From assembly GCA_030727085.1 (NCBI GenBank), contig JANRCF010000017.1:1-23653 (forward strand): a stretch of 23,653 nucleotides of DNA, read 5' to 3'. Shown in pieces: positions 1 through 7,565 of the stretch. The stretch's first letter is position 1, and every line of letters starts with the position of its first letter. Below the pieces are notes generated by a model that made no database searches, had not been told where the DNA came from, and saw only the letters and a program-made list of their open reading frames with translations. A program made the position numbers and the translations under genes. This DNA is from Alphaproteobacteria bacterium (lineage in GTDB: Bacteria; Pseudomonadota; Alphaproteobacteria; Paracaedibacterales; CAIOTO01).

Positions 1-786
1 TTGATCACCCGTTGCGCCAACTTTTTCCAGCATAGCAAGTGTGTCATCACCAAAAATGACTTTTAATGGGCCTTTAATTTGCTTGCGGCGCTGATGAAAC
101 ACGGCTTGCGTAATTTGTTCGAGGGTTGGAAGGAGTGGTAAATATTTATGCGCATCTGGTTTTGGGTGCAAATGAATAACACTTGATTCAATTTTGGGTG
201 CTGGTGTAAATACGTGTGGAGGCAGATCAAAACCATGCTCTATTGTGCACAAAATTTGTGCAATGATCGAAAGGCGTCCATACTCACCTGAACTTGGCTG
301 AGCTGCTATTCGGTGTGCGACTTCCTTTTGAAACATGAGTGTCATTGACCCAATTGCGGGTAATTGATGCAACCATCGTATAAGCAATTCTGTACCGATA
401 TTATAGGGAAGGTTCGCTACAATATGGATTGGTTTTTGAGGCGCCTCCGGCGCAAGGCTAGCCAATTCAATGTTTAATGCATCGCCCTCGATGACTTGGA
501 AATTTGTATAAGCATCTTTTAAATAGATAAGAGCTTTTACACATAAAGGGTCATATTCAATTGCTATTAATTGCTCAAGAGGTTGGTCTAATAACGCGCG
601 TGTTAGGCCACCTGGGCCAGGGCCGATTTCAAGCACACGTGCATCCCTTGGTAGGCGTGCAAACGTTGCTATGCGTGCGGTAATTGTTTCATCAAATAAA
701 AAATTTTGCCCATACTTTTTTGTGTATTTTTTGTCAGGCAACAATCCATACTTATCAACGATTGAGCGAATTGACGGAAATGACAT
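1..786 (-). CDS. rsmA: 16S rRNA dimethyladenosine transferase RsmA (KsgA), C-terminus cut by window edge
   Basis: The protein reads MSFPSIRSIVDKYGLLPDKK and continues with KKYGQNFLFD near residue 22-31, the N-terminal signature of the KsgA/Dim1 family. A SAM-binding loop LEIGPGPGGLTRA, the catalytic-type NLPYN motif and a late FHQRRKQIKGPLK segment (the RRK...LK signature) are all visible. RsmA dimethylates two adjacent adenines in helix 45 of 16S rRNA during small-subunit maturation. The frame is open for 262 codons to base 1, so only the last few residues are missing, as the family is about 270 aa. The start is the ATG at 786-784. It is divergent from the qmcA-like gene, with a gap of about 190 bases. 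The family call is very secure. Confidence 0.96.
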   Translation of the reverse strand, partial: MSFPSIRSIVDKYGLLPDKKYTKKYGQNFLFDETITARIATFARLPRDARVLEIGPGPGGLTRALLDQPLEQLIAIEYDPLCVKALIYLKDAYTNFQVIEGDALNIELASLAPEAPQKPIHIVANLPYNIGTELLIRWLHQLPAIGSMTLMFQKEVAHRIAAQPSSGEYGRLSIIAQILCTIEHGFDLPPHVFTPAPKIESSVIHLHPKPDAHKYLPLLPTLEQITQAVFHQRRKQIKGPLKVIFGDDTLAMLEKVGATGDQ

Positions 787-866
787 ATGTTAAGCCTTAA
801 TTATTGTATGCTCAGTGACTAAACACTGCTGTTGCTTTGTGTAAGATATACCATTTTTATAAGGTT

Positions 867-893
867 TTGACACATTTAATAAATGTTTATAGA
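867..893 (+). promoter_or_regulatory. Possible sigma70-type promoter for the qmcA-nfeD operon
   Basis: A perfect TTGACA (867-872) is followed after 15 bases by TATAGA (888-893). The spacer is shorter than the usual 17, so the -10 assignment is uncertain. It would give a leader of about 75 bases before the ATG at 976. It lies in the AT-rich gap between divergent rsmA and the SPFH gene. Confidence 0.4.
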
Positions 894-975
894 GATTCTT
901 GTTTTTCAAATGCATTGTGAAGAATAATTAAATATGGTATTCTTAATTAATTTTATTCAAAATGGGGTGTTAATT

Positions 976-1953
976 ATGGATTTAATATTTTACGTATTGC
1001 CGGCATTGTTTATAGTTATTTTTATATCGCAAGCAATACGCGTCGTGCCACAGGGGTATGAATTTACCGTAGAGCGTTTTGGGCGTTATACGCATACATT
1101 GCGACCTGGATTGCACATATTGATGCCTTTTGTCGAACGCATAGGGGCTAAAGTAAGTGTTATGGAAACCGTTCTTGAAGTTCCATCGCAAGATGTAATT
1201 ACTAAAGATAACGCGGCAGTTACCGTCGATGGTATCGTGTTTTTTCAAATTATGGATGTCGCTAAATCTGTGTACGAAGTGGCAAACATCAAAGTTGCAA
1301 TTCTGACGATGACAATGACAAATATCCGTACCGTGATGGGGTCAATGGATTTGGATGAATTGTTATCACAACGTGAGGCTATAAATGCACGCTTGCTTGG
1401 TGTTGTTGATGATGCAACGAGTCCATGGGGGCTTAAAGTAACACGTATTGAAATTAAAGATATTCGCCCCCCACGTGATTTGGTTGAATCCATGGGGCGC
1501 CAAATGAAAGCTGAACGTGATAAGCGTGCGACAATTCTAGAGGCTGAAGGTGAGCGTCAATCATCTGTTCTGAAGGCAGAGGGTGCGCGTCAATCAGCAA
1601 TTCTAGAGGCTGAAGGTGAAAAGCAAGCAATGATTCTGGAAGCAGAAGGTAAGCGAGAAATGGCTTACCGTGAAGCGGAAGGTCGTGAACGTTTGGCTGA
1701 AGCAGAAGCAAGTGCTACGCGCGCCTTGTCGGACGCAATTGGCCAAGGAAACCAGCAGGCGCTTAATTACTTTATTGCACAAAAGTATGTAGAAGCATTA
1801 AAGGGTATCGCAGTTTCTCCAAACCAAAAAGTACTGATGATGCCGCTTGATACCGCCAACATTATGGGAAGCATTGCGGGTATTGCCGAGCTATTATCCA
1901 AAAATGACACAGCTGGATCCGTAGCAACAGTAAAGAAACCTCGGACACCTTAG
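976..1953 (+). CDS. qmcA: SPFH/Band 7 membrane protein, QmcA/stomatin-like
   Basis: This is a membrane-anchored scaffold protein of the stomatin/prohibitin/flotillin superfamily, thought to form large oligomers that organise membrane domains and associate with FtsH-type proteases. The chosen start gives 325 aa: one N-terminal hydrophobic segment (about residues 2-24), then the SPFH domain beginning VVPQGYEFTVERFGRY and containing RPGLHILMPF. A highly charged coiled coil follows, made of five 11-residue repeats around A-E-G, and then a C-terminal tail. I preferred ATG 976 to the in-frame ATG 934 because a GGGG Shine-Dalgarno-like stretch lies about 9 bases before it and the membrane segment then sits at the N-terminus. 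The next gene is an NfeD-like protein, the usual partner (compare ybbK-ybbJ). The family is secure; the exact symbol is by analogy. Confidence 0.92.
   Translation: MDLIFYVLPALFIVIFISQAIRVVPQGYEFTVERFGRYTHTLRPGLHILMPFVERIGAKVSVMETVLEVPSQDVITKDNAAVTVDGIVFFQIMDVAKSVYEVANIKVAILTMTMTNIRTVMGSMDLDELLSQREAINARLLGVVDDATSPWGLKVTRIEIKDIRPPRDLVESMGRQMKAERDKRATILEAEGERQSSVLKAEGARQSAILEAEGEKQAMILEAEGKREMAYREAEGRERLAEAEASATRALSDAIGQGNQQALNYFIAQKYVEALKGIAVSPNQKVLMMPLDTANIMGSIAGIAELLSKNDTAGSVATVKKPRTP
1534..1698 (+). repeat. Five tandem 33-base units inside the qmcA-like gene (hendecad coiled coil)
   Basis: Five consecutive 33-base units encode 11-residue repeats with the pattern [IV]L-[EK]-A-E-G-x-[RK]-[QE]-x-x (the last begins YR). 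Units 1 and 3 share an identical 22-base stretch (1532-1553 and 1598-1619), and units 1 and 2 share GCGTCAATCA. The 11-residue period is typical of right-handed or straight coiled coils in SPFH proteins. The DNA-level identity suggests recent unit duplication or conversion. Confidence 0.85.
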
Positions 1954-1970
1954 GCATTTGCAATACCACT

Positions 1971-2071
1971 TGTCGTTCCCGCTTGGCTGTGAATACAGAC
2001 TGTTTAGGCTGCTTCAGAACACACGATGTTTGATGGAATTCTTCTGGATTTTCAGCCAAGCGGGAATGACA
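1971..2071. repeat. Palindromic element 1 (long hairpin, dispersed repeat family)
   Basis: The arms are 1971-1989 (TGTCGTTCCCGCTTGGCTG) and 2053-2071 (CAGCCAAGCGGGAATGACA), complementary at 18 of 19 positions with a loop of about 63 bases. The ends resemble those of the elements at 7442-7547 and 13422-13523. It lies between the qmcA-like and nfeD-like genes of one presumed operon, so a transcript would carry the hairpin. Confidence 0.85.
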
Positions 2072-2118
2072 GTCTGAAAATACAGATAATGTTATGTTGA
2101 TAAAACAAAGGAATACGT

Positions 2119-2604
2119 ATGCTAAGTGAATTATCTTTGAATCATATCGCCGTTTGGCAATGGTTTTTTGCCGCTGGTGTTGTGTTGATGCTGCTTGAAC
2201 TATGCTTGCCAGCCTTCTTTTTATTGTGGATTGGTCTAGCGTGTTTATGTACTGCAGGAACGGTTGTTTTGCTAGGGCTTGGGGCAATGGGGCAATTGCT
2301 ATCTTTTTGCTGTTTTTCTCTTGTTTCGTTAACAGTCGGTTATTTGTTTTATGCGCGGAAATCAATGCAAAACCAGCACCAGGGAACAACCGATTTAAAT
2401 AATCGTACCGAGCAGCTTATTGGTCAGTTACTAACCCTTGAACAAGCAATTTCTGCTGGCAACGGTGAGCATGCAAAATGTTATATCAATATTAATGATA
2501 CACGCTGGACGGTTCGGAGTGTTAATGCACTTGCTATCGATAGTGACACGCAAGTGCGTGTGGTTTCGATAAAAGGAAATACTCTGATAGTGGATGTTGT
2601 TTAG
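2119..2604 (+). CDS. NfeD-like membrane protein (YbbJ type)
   Basis: The protein is 161 aa. The N-terminal half has three or four hydrophobic segments (about residues 13-85, including AAGVVLMLLELCLPAFFLLW). A short soluble C-terminal domain (about residues 95-161) ends in VRVVSIKGNTLIVDVV, the usual end of the OB-fold NfeD domain. Such short NfeD proteins pair with SPFH proteins and are believed to form a membrane complex with them; the gene directly upstream fits this. The ATG at 2119 has a good AAAGGA ribosome site (2107-2112). The 165-base gap to qmcA holds a long hairpin element, which could alter the ratio of the two products. The family is known from architecture and context; its molecular function is not well defined. 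Confidence 0.85.
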   Translation: MLSELSLNHIAVWQWFFAAGVVLMLLELCLPAFFLLWIGLACLCTAGTVVLLGLGAMGQLLSFCCFSLVSLTVGYLFYARKSMQNQHQGTTDLNNRTEQLIGQLLTLEQAISAGNGEHAKCYININDTRWTVRSVNALAIDSDTQVRVVSIKGNTLIVDVV

Positions 2605-2697
2605 TATTTAATTGTGGATTATGTATTAAAGCGTGATAAGTACCATATGTGCAAATTATGTAATTTAAAAATTAATTCTATTTGCTAATAAAAAGCA

Positions 2698-2743
2698 TTG
2701 CGTTTTTTCTATGGCTTTAGTATGTATAAATGAATAGAAAGGA
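2698..2743 (+). promoter_or_regulatory. Candidate promoter and ribosome site of the mucR-like gene
   Basis: TTGCGT (2698-2703) and TATGTA (2721-2726) are separated by 17 bases. An AAAGGA-like ribosome site follows at 2738-2743, just before ATG 2750. The leader would be very short. MucR regulators commonly repress their own gene by binding AT-rich promoter DNA, and the flanking 2605-2700 stretch is strongly AT-rich. The -10 is only a 4/6 match. Confidence 0.4.
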
Positions 2744-2749
2744 TTTTAA

Positions 2750-3193
2750 ATGACTGATGTATTAAATGTATCTACCCTGCTTGAACATACAAGTAGAATC
2801 GCCGCTGCATACGTTGCAAGCCAAAAAACACCAATAGAGGATATTTCGCACGTTGTGGGTCGTATTTTTCAATCTCTTTCAGAGATTAGCATCAATCCAA
2901 CTGGAACTACGTCGCGGGCTCCATCTGCTCCTGCTGTACCAATTGAAGATTCAGTGCATGATGAATACATCGTTTGCCTTGAAGATGGTAAGCAGCTCCA
3001 AATGTTGAAGCGCCATCTTAGCACTGTGTATGGCATGACATTGCAGCAATATAAAGATCGCTGGGATTTGCCACATGATTATCCAGTGGTATCACCAAGC
3101 TATGCACGTCGTCGCAGCGCAATTGCAAAAAATACAGGCCTTGGCAAGACAGGTCGTAAAAAATCAAAACTTACAATGTTGAAAACAGCTTAA
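2750..3193 (+). CDS. mucR: Ros/MucR family zinc-finger transcriptional regulator
   Basis: This is a DNA-binding regulator of 147 aa belonging to the alphaproteobacterial Ros/MucR family. These proteins act as H-NS-like or zinc-finger regulators of surface, virulence and cell-cycle genes. The conserved core is visible in the C-terminal half: DEYIVCLEDGKQLQMLKRHL, then YGMTLQQYKDRWDLPHDYP, then YARRRSAIAKNTGLG. The single cysteine in IVCLEDGK and the histidine in KRHL match the MucR form, in which the second zinc-finger position is Asp rather than Cys. The first 70 or so residues form the predicted oligomerisation region. A ribosome site precedes the ATG, and a strong terminator follows the stop, so the gene looks monocistronic. 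Targets cannot be read from this window. Confidence 0.93.
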   Translation: MTDVLNVSTLLEHTSRIAAAYVASQKTPIEDISHVVGRIFQSLSEISINPTGTTSRAPSAPAVPIEDSVHDEYIVCLEDGKQLQMLKRHLSTVYGMTLQQYKDRWDLPHDYPVVSPSYARRRSAIAKNTGLGKTGRKKSKLTMLKTA

Positions 3194-3216
3194 TTATTTT
3201 TTATTTAATGAATGAA

Positions 3217-3254
3217 AATCAGTGATGCACCCTATGTGCACCGCTGATTTTTTA
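3217..3254 (+). terminator. Rho-independent terminator of the mucR-like gene
   Basis: AATCAGTGATGCAC (3217-3230) and GTGCACCGCTGATT (3236-3249) pair at 12 of 14 positions around a 5-base loop, followed by a T run. It begins about 24 bases after the mucR stop. The A-rich flank may let it also work for the opposing gene ending at 3279. Confidence 0.85.
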
Positions 3255-3278
3255 TATATACAGGTAGCATCTTCATCT

Positions 3279-4454
3279 TTAGCAGTTATTACCCGCTGCA
3301 TGCCCTGATGACCAGGCCCATTGAAAATTATAGCCACCAAGCCACCCTGTTACGTCGACAACTTCACCAATAAAGTAAAGCCCTGGTACCTTTTTACATT
3401 CCATTGTTTTGGATGAAAGTTCATTCGTATCAACACCGCCTACCGTAACTTCGGCCTTTTGATAGCCTTCACTCCCATTAATCGGTACGCTAAATCGCTG
3501 AATTGAGTCTGCTATTTTAAACAAACTATCTTTTTTAAGGTCGGTTATACTTTTGTTAAAATCAGCATTCGTTGCTAGATGGTCGACCAGACGATTTGTG
3601 AGATACCCTTTTAAGTAGTTTGCGGGTGTTTTCTTACTGTTTTTGTCAGCCATGAATTGCTCTTTTAAATCAAGACCAGGTAATAAATTAATGCTAATTT
3701 CTTTATTGTTAAAATTCTCTAGATAAGATGAGATTTGTAAAATGGCTGGGCCGCTTAGTCCTTTATGAGTAAACAGAATATTTTCAGCAAAATGTGTCTT
3801 TTTATACGAGGCAATTGACGGATTTGAAACACCGCTTAGCGTAGTAAAAAGTTCACGTATGGATGGATCAACGATTAAAGGAACGAGAGCAGGACGCGTT
3901 GGTATAATATTTAGGTTGAATTTCTTTGCAATGCGGTAACCAAAATCACTGGCACCTATGAGTGGAATGGATAGGCCGCCACAGGCAACAATAAGCGAAT
4001 TGCTGGTAAATGTTCCATCACTTGTATTTATGCGGAAATGATCGCTTTTAGAAACGTCTGAAACACTGCACCCTGATTTAACGTCAACATTATTTTTTTC
4101 GCATAAATCAAGGAGCATTGAAATTATTTGCTTTGATGATCCATCGCAAAAAAGCTGTCCTAAAGTTTTTTCATGATAGGCAATTCCATATGATTCAACG
4201 AGTGCAATAAAATCTTTGGGGGTATATCCAGCTAAAGCAGATACGATGAAGTGTGGATTTTGTGAAAGGTAATTGGCTTTAGTTGCATTGATATTTGTAA
4301 AGTTGCAACGTCCACCACCTGAAATTCTGATTTTTTCACCAATTTTATGTGTGTGCTCAATGAGGAGTGTTTTTTTACCCCTTTTTCCTGCACAAGATGC
4401 AGCCATTAAGCCTGCTGCGCCAGCGCCTATTATTATTACATCGTAATGGGACAT
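3279..4454 (-). CDS. FAD-dependent oxidoreductase of the HI0933/YhiN (BaiN-like) family
   Basis: The protein is 391 aa and starts with MSHYDVIIIGAGAAGLMAA, a Rossmann-type FAD-binding motif. It is followed by GEKIRISGGGRCNFTN (about residues 38-53), a hallmark of the HI0933/YhiN family. The C-terminus carries GLYFIGEVVDVTGWLGGYN and QWAWSSGHAAG, the second FAD-contact region of the same family. Members are annotated as NAD(P)/FAD-dependent oxidoreductases or aminoacetone-oxidase-like proteins. BaiN from gut clostridia acts on bile acids, but that activity should not be transferred here. No strong Shine-Dalgarno precedes the ATG at 4454. It stands alone, convergent with mucR. The family is secure; the substrate is unknown. 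Confidence 0.92.
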   Translation of the reverse strand: MSHYDVIIIGAGAAGLMAASCAGKRGKKTLLIEHTHKIGEKIRISGGGRCNFTNINATKANYLSQNPHFIVSALAGYTPKDFIALVESYGIAYHEKTLGQLFCDGSSKQIISMLLDLCEKNNVDVKSGCSVSDVSKSDHFRINTSDGTFTSNSLIVACGGLSIPLIGASDFGYRIAKKFNLNIIPTRPALVPLIVDPSIRELFTTLSGVSNPSIASYKKTHFAENILFTHKGLSGPAILQISSYLENFNNKEISINLLPGLDLKEQFMADKNSKKTPANYLKGYLTNRLVDHLATNADFNKSITDLKKDSLFKIADSIQRFSVPINGSEGYQKAEVTVGGVDTNELSSKTMECKKVPGLYFIGEVVDVTGWLGGYNFQWAWSSGHAAGNNC

Positions 4455-4626
4455 TGTTTTTATATCGTGAGTGAAGTTGTACTAGTTCTAATGGAGTTAC
4501 TGTCTGAACTCAAGCATCCTTTTCGATTCTTTGTTCACGTTCGGCTGCTATAAACGCAATAGCAACATTTTTTAAATTTATACCTATTTGGTTTCAACAC
4601 GCGAGATACAGCCCGAAAAAGGCGCA

Positions 4627-4660
4627 ACAAAAAAGCCCACCTTGTAAAAAGATGGGCTTT
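4627..4660 (-). terminator. Rho-independent terminator of the ydcH-like gene
   Basis: On the minus strand AAAGCCCATC...GGTGGGCTTT forms a stem of about 12 base pairs with a short A/T loop, followed by T6. It starts about 20 bases beyond the stop of the small gene at 4682. The rest of the 4455-4681 gap shows no coding sequence or other signal that I can support. Confidence 0.85.
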
Positions 4661-4681
4661 AAAATACTGTTTAATGAGAAT

Positions 4682-4918
4682 CTAAGCAATAATATCTGGT
4701 TGTAAAATACTGTTAAGTTTTAGAATTTTACTTTGCAATTGTTCTTTTTTACGGTTCATCTGATAATGACCAAAATTCAATGCACCCATATTTACACGGG
4801 GGGTTGCTTGAATTCTCGCTTCAAGTTGTGTTTTTTCTGATTGAAAACTTTTCAACTTTGACTGTAAATCTTTAAATGTATCTGTGCTGATAATCATGGT
4901 TACAAAACCTTTTAACAT
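4682..4918 (-). CDS. Small YdcH/DUF465-like coiled-coil protein
   Basis: The product is 78 aa, or 71 aa if the second ATG (4897) is used. It is charged and helical, with the layout LQSKLKSFQSEKTQLEARIQ, a short central break, then RKKEQLQSKILKLNSILQPD and a C-terminal IIA. DUF465/YdcH proteins of alphaproteobacteria have this two-helix hairpin and often end PDIIA. Their role is not established. Either ATG has an AAGG-type ribosome site upstream, so the start is open. The gene has its own terminator and sits divergent from gltX. The assignment is by pattern and length and is moderately sure. Confidence 0.75.
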   Translation of the reverse strand: MLKGFVTMIISTDTFKDLQSKLKSFQSEKTQLEARIQATPRVNMGALNFGHYQMNRKKEQLQSKILKLNSILQPDIIA

Positions 4919-4990
4919 CCCATACCTTATAAAATGGACTTTTTTTTGAAAAAATCAAGAGTAAAAGTAAAAAAAAGGTTAACAAAACGC

Positions 4991-5025
4991 ATTTTTTTTT
5001 ATTTTTTTTTGTATAAAGCTATAAT
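4991..5025 (+). promoter_or_regulatory. Phased T-tracts and TATAAT box upstream of gltX
   Basis: Two exact copies of A followed by nine T (4991-5000 and 5001-5010) lie just upstream of TATAAT (5020-5025). No good -35 hexamer is seen 17 bases upstream; that position falls inside the T-tracts. Tracts repeated at about one helical turn bend DNA and can act as an UP-like element. If used, the leader to the gltX ATG is about 110 bases. Confidence 0.45.
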
Positions 5026-5141
5026 AGGCTAGAGAGTTCGATATGATTTATTACTGTATAGCCATTGTTAGTGACAAGAGTCTGTAAAAAAATCACGAAA
5101 TCCCCTATAGTAGGTGTCAAAATACAAGTTGAGAAATAATA

Positions 5142-6476
5142 ATGATTAGAGTTCGTTTTGCGCCAAGTCCGACAGGTTTACTTCATATAGGTAATGCACG
5201 TGCAGCCGTTTTACCATGGCTTTTTGCGCGTAAGAATGGTGGACAATTTATGTTGCGTTTAGATGACACTGATCGTGAACGTTCAACAGAAGCTTTTGCT
5301 GAGGCTATTCAGCATGATGTAGCTTGGCTTGGCTTGACGCATGATTTATTTGCAAAACAGTCTGATCGTTTTGATCGCTATACAGAAGTTATGAAAAAGC
5401 TGATTGATGATGGACGTCTTTACCCGTGCTATGAAACGCCAGAGGAATTGGACTTTAAACGTAAGCGCCAACTTGCTAAAGGTGAGCCGCCTATTTATGA
5501 TCGTGCAGCATTATTGCTAACTCCTGAAGAGCATGCAAAGTATGAAGCCGAAGGGCGCAGGCCACATTGGCGTTTCAAGCTTGTGCCTGGCAAAATTGCT
5601 TGGAATGATCATATTCGTGGGCCTGTTGAGTTTTTGTCTGATCGTATTGGTGACCCAGTGCTTGTGCGTGAAGATGGTGTGTTCTTGTACACACTTGCAT
5701 CTGTGACTGACGATGTTGATTTTGCCATTACCCATATTGTACGTGGCGAAGACCACGTAACCAATACAGCGGTTCAAATTCAATTGTTTGAAGCGATAAC
5801 AGGTACGCCATGTACGGTTGAGTTTGCACATTTCACATTGTTTTTGGATAAAAGTGGGCAGGCATTATCAAAGCGTCTTGGTAGTCTTAGTATCCGTTCG
5901 ATGCGCGAAAAGGGTTTAGAGCCGATGACGATTTGTAGTTTGCTAGCCCGTCTTGGCACATCAATGCCTGTTGAACCTATGTTATCACTCGATGCACTTG
6001 CAAAAGATTTTGACTTCTCAATCTTTAGCCGTACTGCGCCGCATTTTGATGAACATGAACTTGATGTACTTAATCATAAGCTTTTGACACATATGTCATA
6101 TGAACAAGTTAAGGATCGTTTGCCAGCAACTATTGACGCAAAGCTGTGGGAATTAATTCGTGGTAATTTAGAGTCTGTGTCTGATATCAGTGCATGGAAA
6201 GATATCTTTAGTGATGATCTAGTTATTGCAAAGCATGAAGAGTCTGATTACTTACGTGACGCGCTAGAGGCATTGCCGGCTGCGCCATGGGATGTAACGA
6301 CGTGGAGTGTGTGGACGAATGCGCTAAAAGATAAAACGCAGCGCAAGGGTAGAGCATTGTTTATGCCACTGCGTCAAGCGCTGACAGGTCACGATCATGG
6401 CCCTGAAATGAAAGATTTACTACCATATATCGGGTACAATCGGGTGGTTCAACGTTTGGAAAAGGCTAAGGGATGA
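5142..6476 (+). CDS. gltX: Glutamyl-tRNA synthetase, GltX2-like form
   Basis: This is a class I aminoacyl-tRNA synthetase that charges tRNA with glutamate; bacteria lacking GlnRS also use it to make Glu-tRNA(Gln). The 444-aa product opens with IRVRFAPSPTGLLHIGNARA, containing the HIGN form of the HIGH motif. It carries LRLDDTDRERS and later GQALSKRLGSLSIRSMRE, the KMSKS loop. The loop begins A-L-S-K-R rather than K-L-S-K-R, which resembles the second GluRS copy (GltX2) of many alphaproteobacteria, as does the LARLGTSMPVEPM stretch that follows. It overlaps tmk by four bases (ATGA), so the two are translationally coupled. Function is secure; whether it is the discriminating or misacylating type cannot be decided here. 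Confidence 0.96.
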   Translation: MIRVRFAPSPTGLLHIGNARAAVLPWLFARKNGGQFMLRLDDTDRERSTEAFAEAIQHDVAWLGLTHDLFAKQSDRFDRYTEVMKKLIDDGRLYPCYETPEELDFKRKRQLAKGEPPIYDRAALLLTPEEHAKYEAEGRRPHWRFKLVPGKIAWNDHIRGPVEFLSDRIGDPVLVREDGVFLYTLASVTDDVDFAITHIVRGEDHVTNTAVQIQLFEAITGTPCTVEFAHFTLFLDKSGQALSKRLGSLSIRSMREKGLEPMTICSLLARLGTSMPVEPMLSLDALAKDFDFSIFSRTAPHFDEHELDVLNHKLLTHMSYEQVKDRLPATIDAKLWELIRGNLESVSDISAWKDIFSDDLVIAKHEESDYLRDALEALPAAPWDVTTWSVWTNALKDKTQRKGRALFMPLRQALTGHDHGPEMKDLLPYIGYNRVVQRLEKAKG

Positions 6477-7159
6477 GTCTGGCATTGAGAAAATCTGATT
6501 TTACACAACGTGGGCGATTCATTACATTTGAAGGTGGTGAAGGTTCTGGCAAGACAACACAGTCAAAAAAATTATTTGCCAAACTTGACGAAGTTGGCAT
6601 TGGTGTTATGTGGACGCGTGAACCTGGTGGCAGCTATGGTGCTGAAGAAATTCGGTCGTTGCTTGTCAAAGGTGAATCTGATCGCTGGGCGCCATCGACT
6701 GAGGCATTATTGATGTTTGCAGCACGTGATGATCATTGGAAAACATGGATTGAGCCAGCACTAGAGGCTGGCACATGGGTGATTTGTGATCGTTTTGCTG
6801 ACTCAAGTTATGCCTATCAAGGTTATGGAAAAGGTGTATCGATAGATTTTTTAAAAGCACTCTATCAAAACACAGTGGGTGCGACGCAACCTGATCGTAC
6901 GTATTTATTCGATGTACCCGTTGATATTGGTTTGGCGCGAGCGCATACACGTATGTCGGCAGTGCAAGTGAAAGAAGATCGATTTGAGGGGTTAGGGTCG
7001 CCGTTTCATGAACGTGTTCGCGCAGGGTTTAAGGCCTTGGCAAATGAGGACTCATCGCGGATTTTTACCCTTGATGCAACTCAGTCGATTGAAACACTTG
7101 AAGCCCAAGTTTGGCAGGATGTGCAATGTTTGATGTCACTAGCTACAGCCCATGGTTGA
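6473..7159 (+). CDS. tmk: Thymidylate kinase
   Basis: The enzyme phosphorylates dTMP to dTDP with ATP, an essential step of dTTP synthesis. It is 228 aa, slightly longer than usual because about 15 residues precede the core GRFITFEGGEGSGKTTQSKK. That core holds the P-loop GGEGSGKTT. Further motifs are TREPGGSYGAEEIRSLL (dTMP site), CDRFADSSYAYQG (the DR motif) and VKEDRFEGLGSPFHERV (LID and following helix). The ATG overlaps the gltX stop as ATGA. Its 3' end overlaps the next, TatB-like frame by 34 bases. In many alphaproteobacteria tmk is followed by holB; here it is not. Confidence 0.96.
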   Translation: MSLALRKSDFTQRGRFITFEGGEGSGKTTQSKKLFAKLDEVGIGVMWTREPGGSYGAEEIRSLLVKGESDRWAPSTEALLMFAARDDHWKTWIEPALEAGTWVICDRFADSSYAYQGYGKGVSIDFLKALYQNTVGATQPDRTYLFDVPVDIGLARAHTRMSAVQVKEDRFEGLGSPFHERVRAGFKALANEDSSRIFTLDATQSIETLEAQVWQDVQCLMSLATAHG

Positions 7160-7425
7160 TTGTTGCACTCGTCGGGTTAATTATTTTTAGACCTGATGAT
7201 TGGCAAGAGCTGGCGTTGAATGCAGGGCGTTGGGTACGACGTGTGCGCGCCTATGTGCTGGAGTGGCAAGAGTATCTGGAATTCACGTCTGATGCTGGTG
7301 TGCAGAGTGTTAGTAGGGCGCCTATTATGTTAGATCAACCTAAAGTTTTGCCGACGTGTGATATGATGTTTTGGTCATCGAAAGAGATGGGCGGGCGCAT
7401 TATTTCTGTACCAGCTAATATGTAA
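7126..7425 (+). CDS. TatA/B-like single-pass membrane protein, probable TatB
   Basis: The 99-aa frame starts MFDVTSYSPWLIVALVGLII. That gives a short N-terminal membrane helix, then a turn FRPDDWQELALNAG and an amphipathic helix GRWVRRVRAYVLEWQEYLEF. This is the Tat (twin-arginine translocation) TatA/TatB architecture, and the initial MFD and the GRW..R.R segment are most like TatB. The usual FGP hinge is FRP here, and the Glu near position 8 found in many TatB proteins is absent. ATG 7126 is preferred to an upstream TTG because AGGA lies 6 bases before it and MFD then opens the protein. The frame begins within the last 34 bases of tmk. No tatA or tatC is present in the window. The identification is moderate: the architecture fits well but the sequence is short. 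Confidence 0.6.
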   Translation: MFDVTSYSPWLIVALVGLIIFRPDDWQELALNAGRWVRRVRAYVLEWQEYLEFTSDAGVQSVSRAPIMLDQPKVLPTCDMMFWSSKEMGGRIISVPANM

Positions 7426-7441
7426 TTATATTTTTATTTAC

Positions 7442-7547
7442 TGTCATTCCCACGGAGACGGGAATCCAGATTTTTGTTACTGCTAAACCCTATTAACTAA
7501 TATTTATAAACTAGCTTTTCTGGATTCCCGCCTCCGCGGGAATGACA
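7442..7547. repeat. Palindromic element 2 (long hairpin, dispersed repeat family)
   Basis: The arms are 7442-7470 and 7519-7547, 29 bases each, complementary at 27 positions, with ends TGTCATTCC and GGAATGACA and inner ends GGAATCCAGA and TCTGGATTCC. The loop is AT-rich, about 48 bases. It fills the gap between the convergent TatB-like and PLP-enzyme genes, where the hairpin could also end transcription from both sides. The arm sequence resembles GTCATTCCCGC...GCGGGAATGAC repeats known in many proteobacteria. Confidence 0.9.
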
Positions 7548-7565
7548 ACGAATGGGGGCAGATTA

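Noticed and set aside
1862..2389. A 175-codon minus-strand frame across the hairpin element and nfeD
   Set aside because: It is antisense to two clear genes, has no family motif or ribosome site, and its open state comes from the complementary codons and the palindrome.
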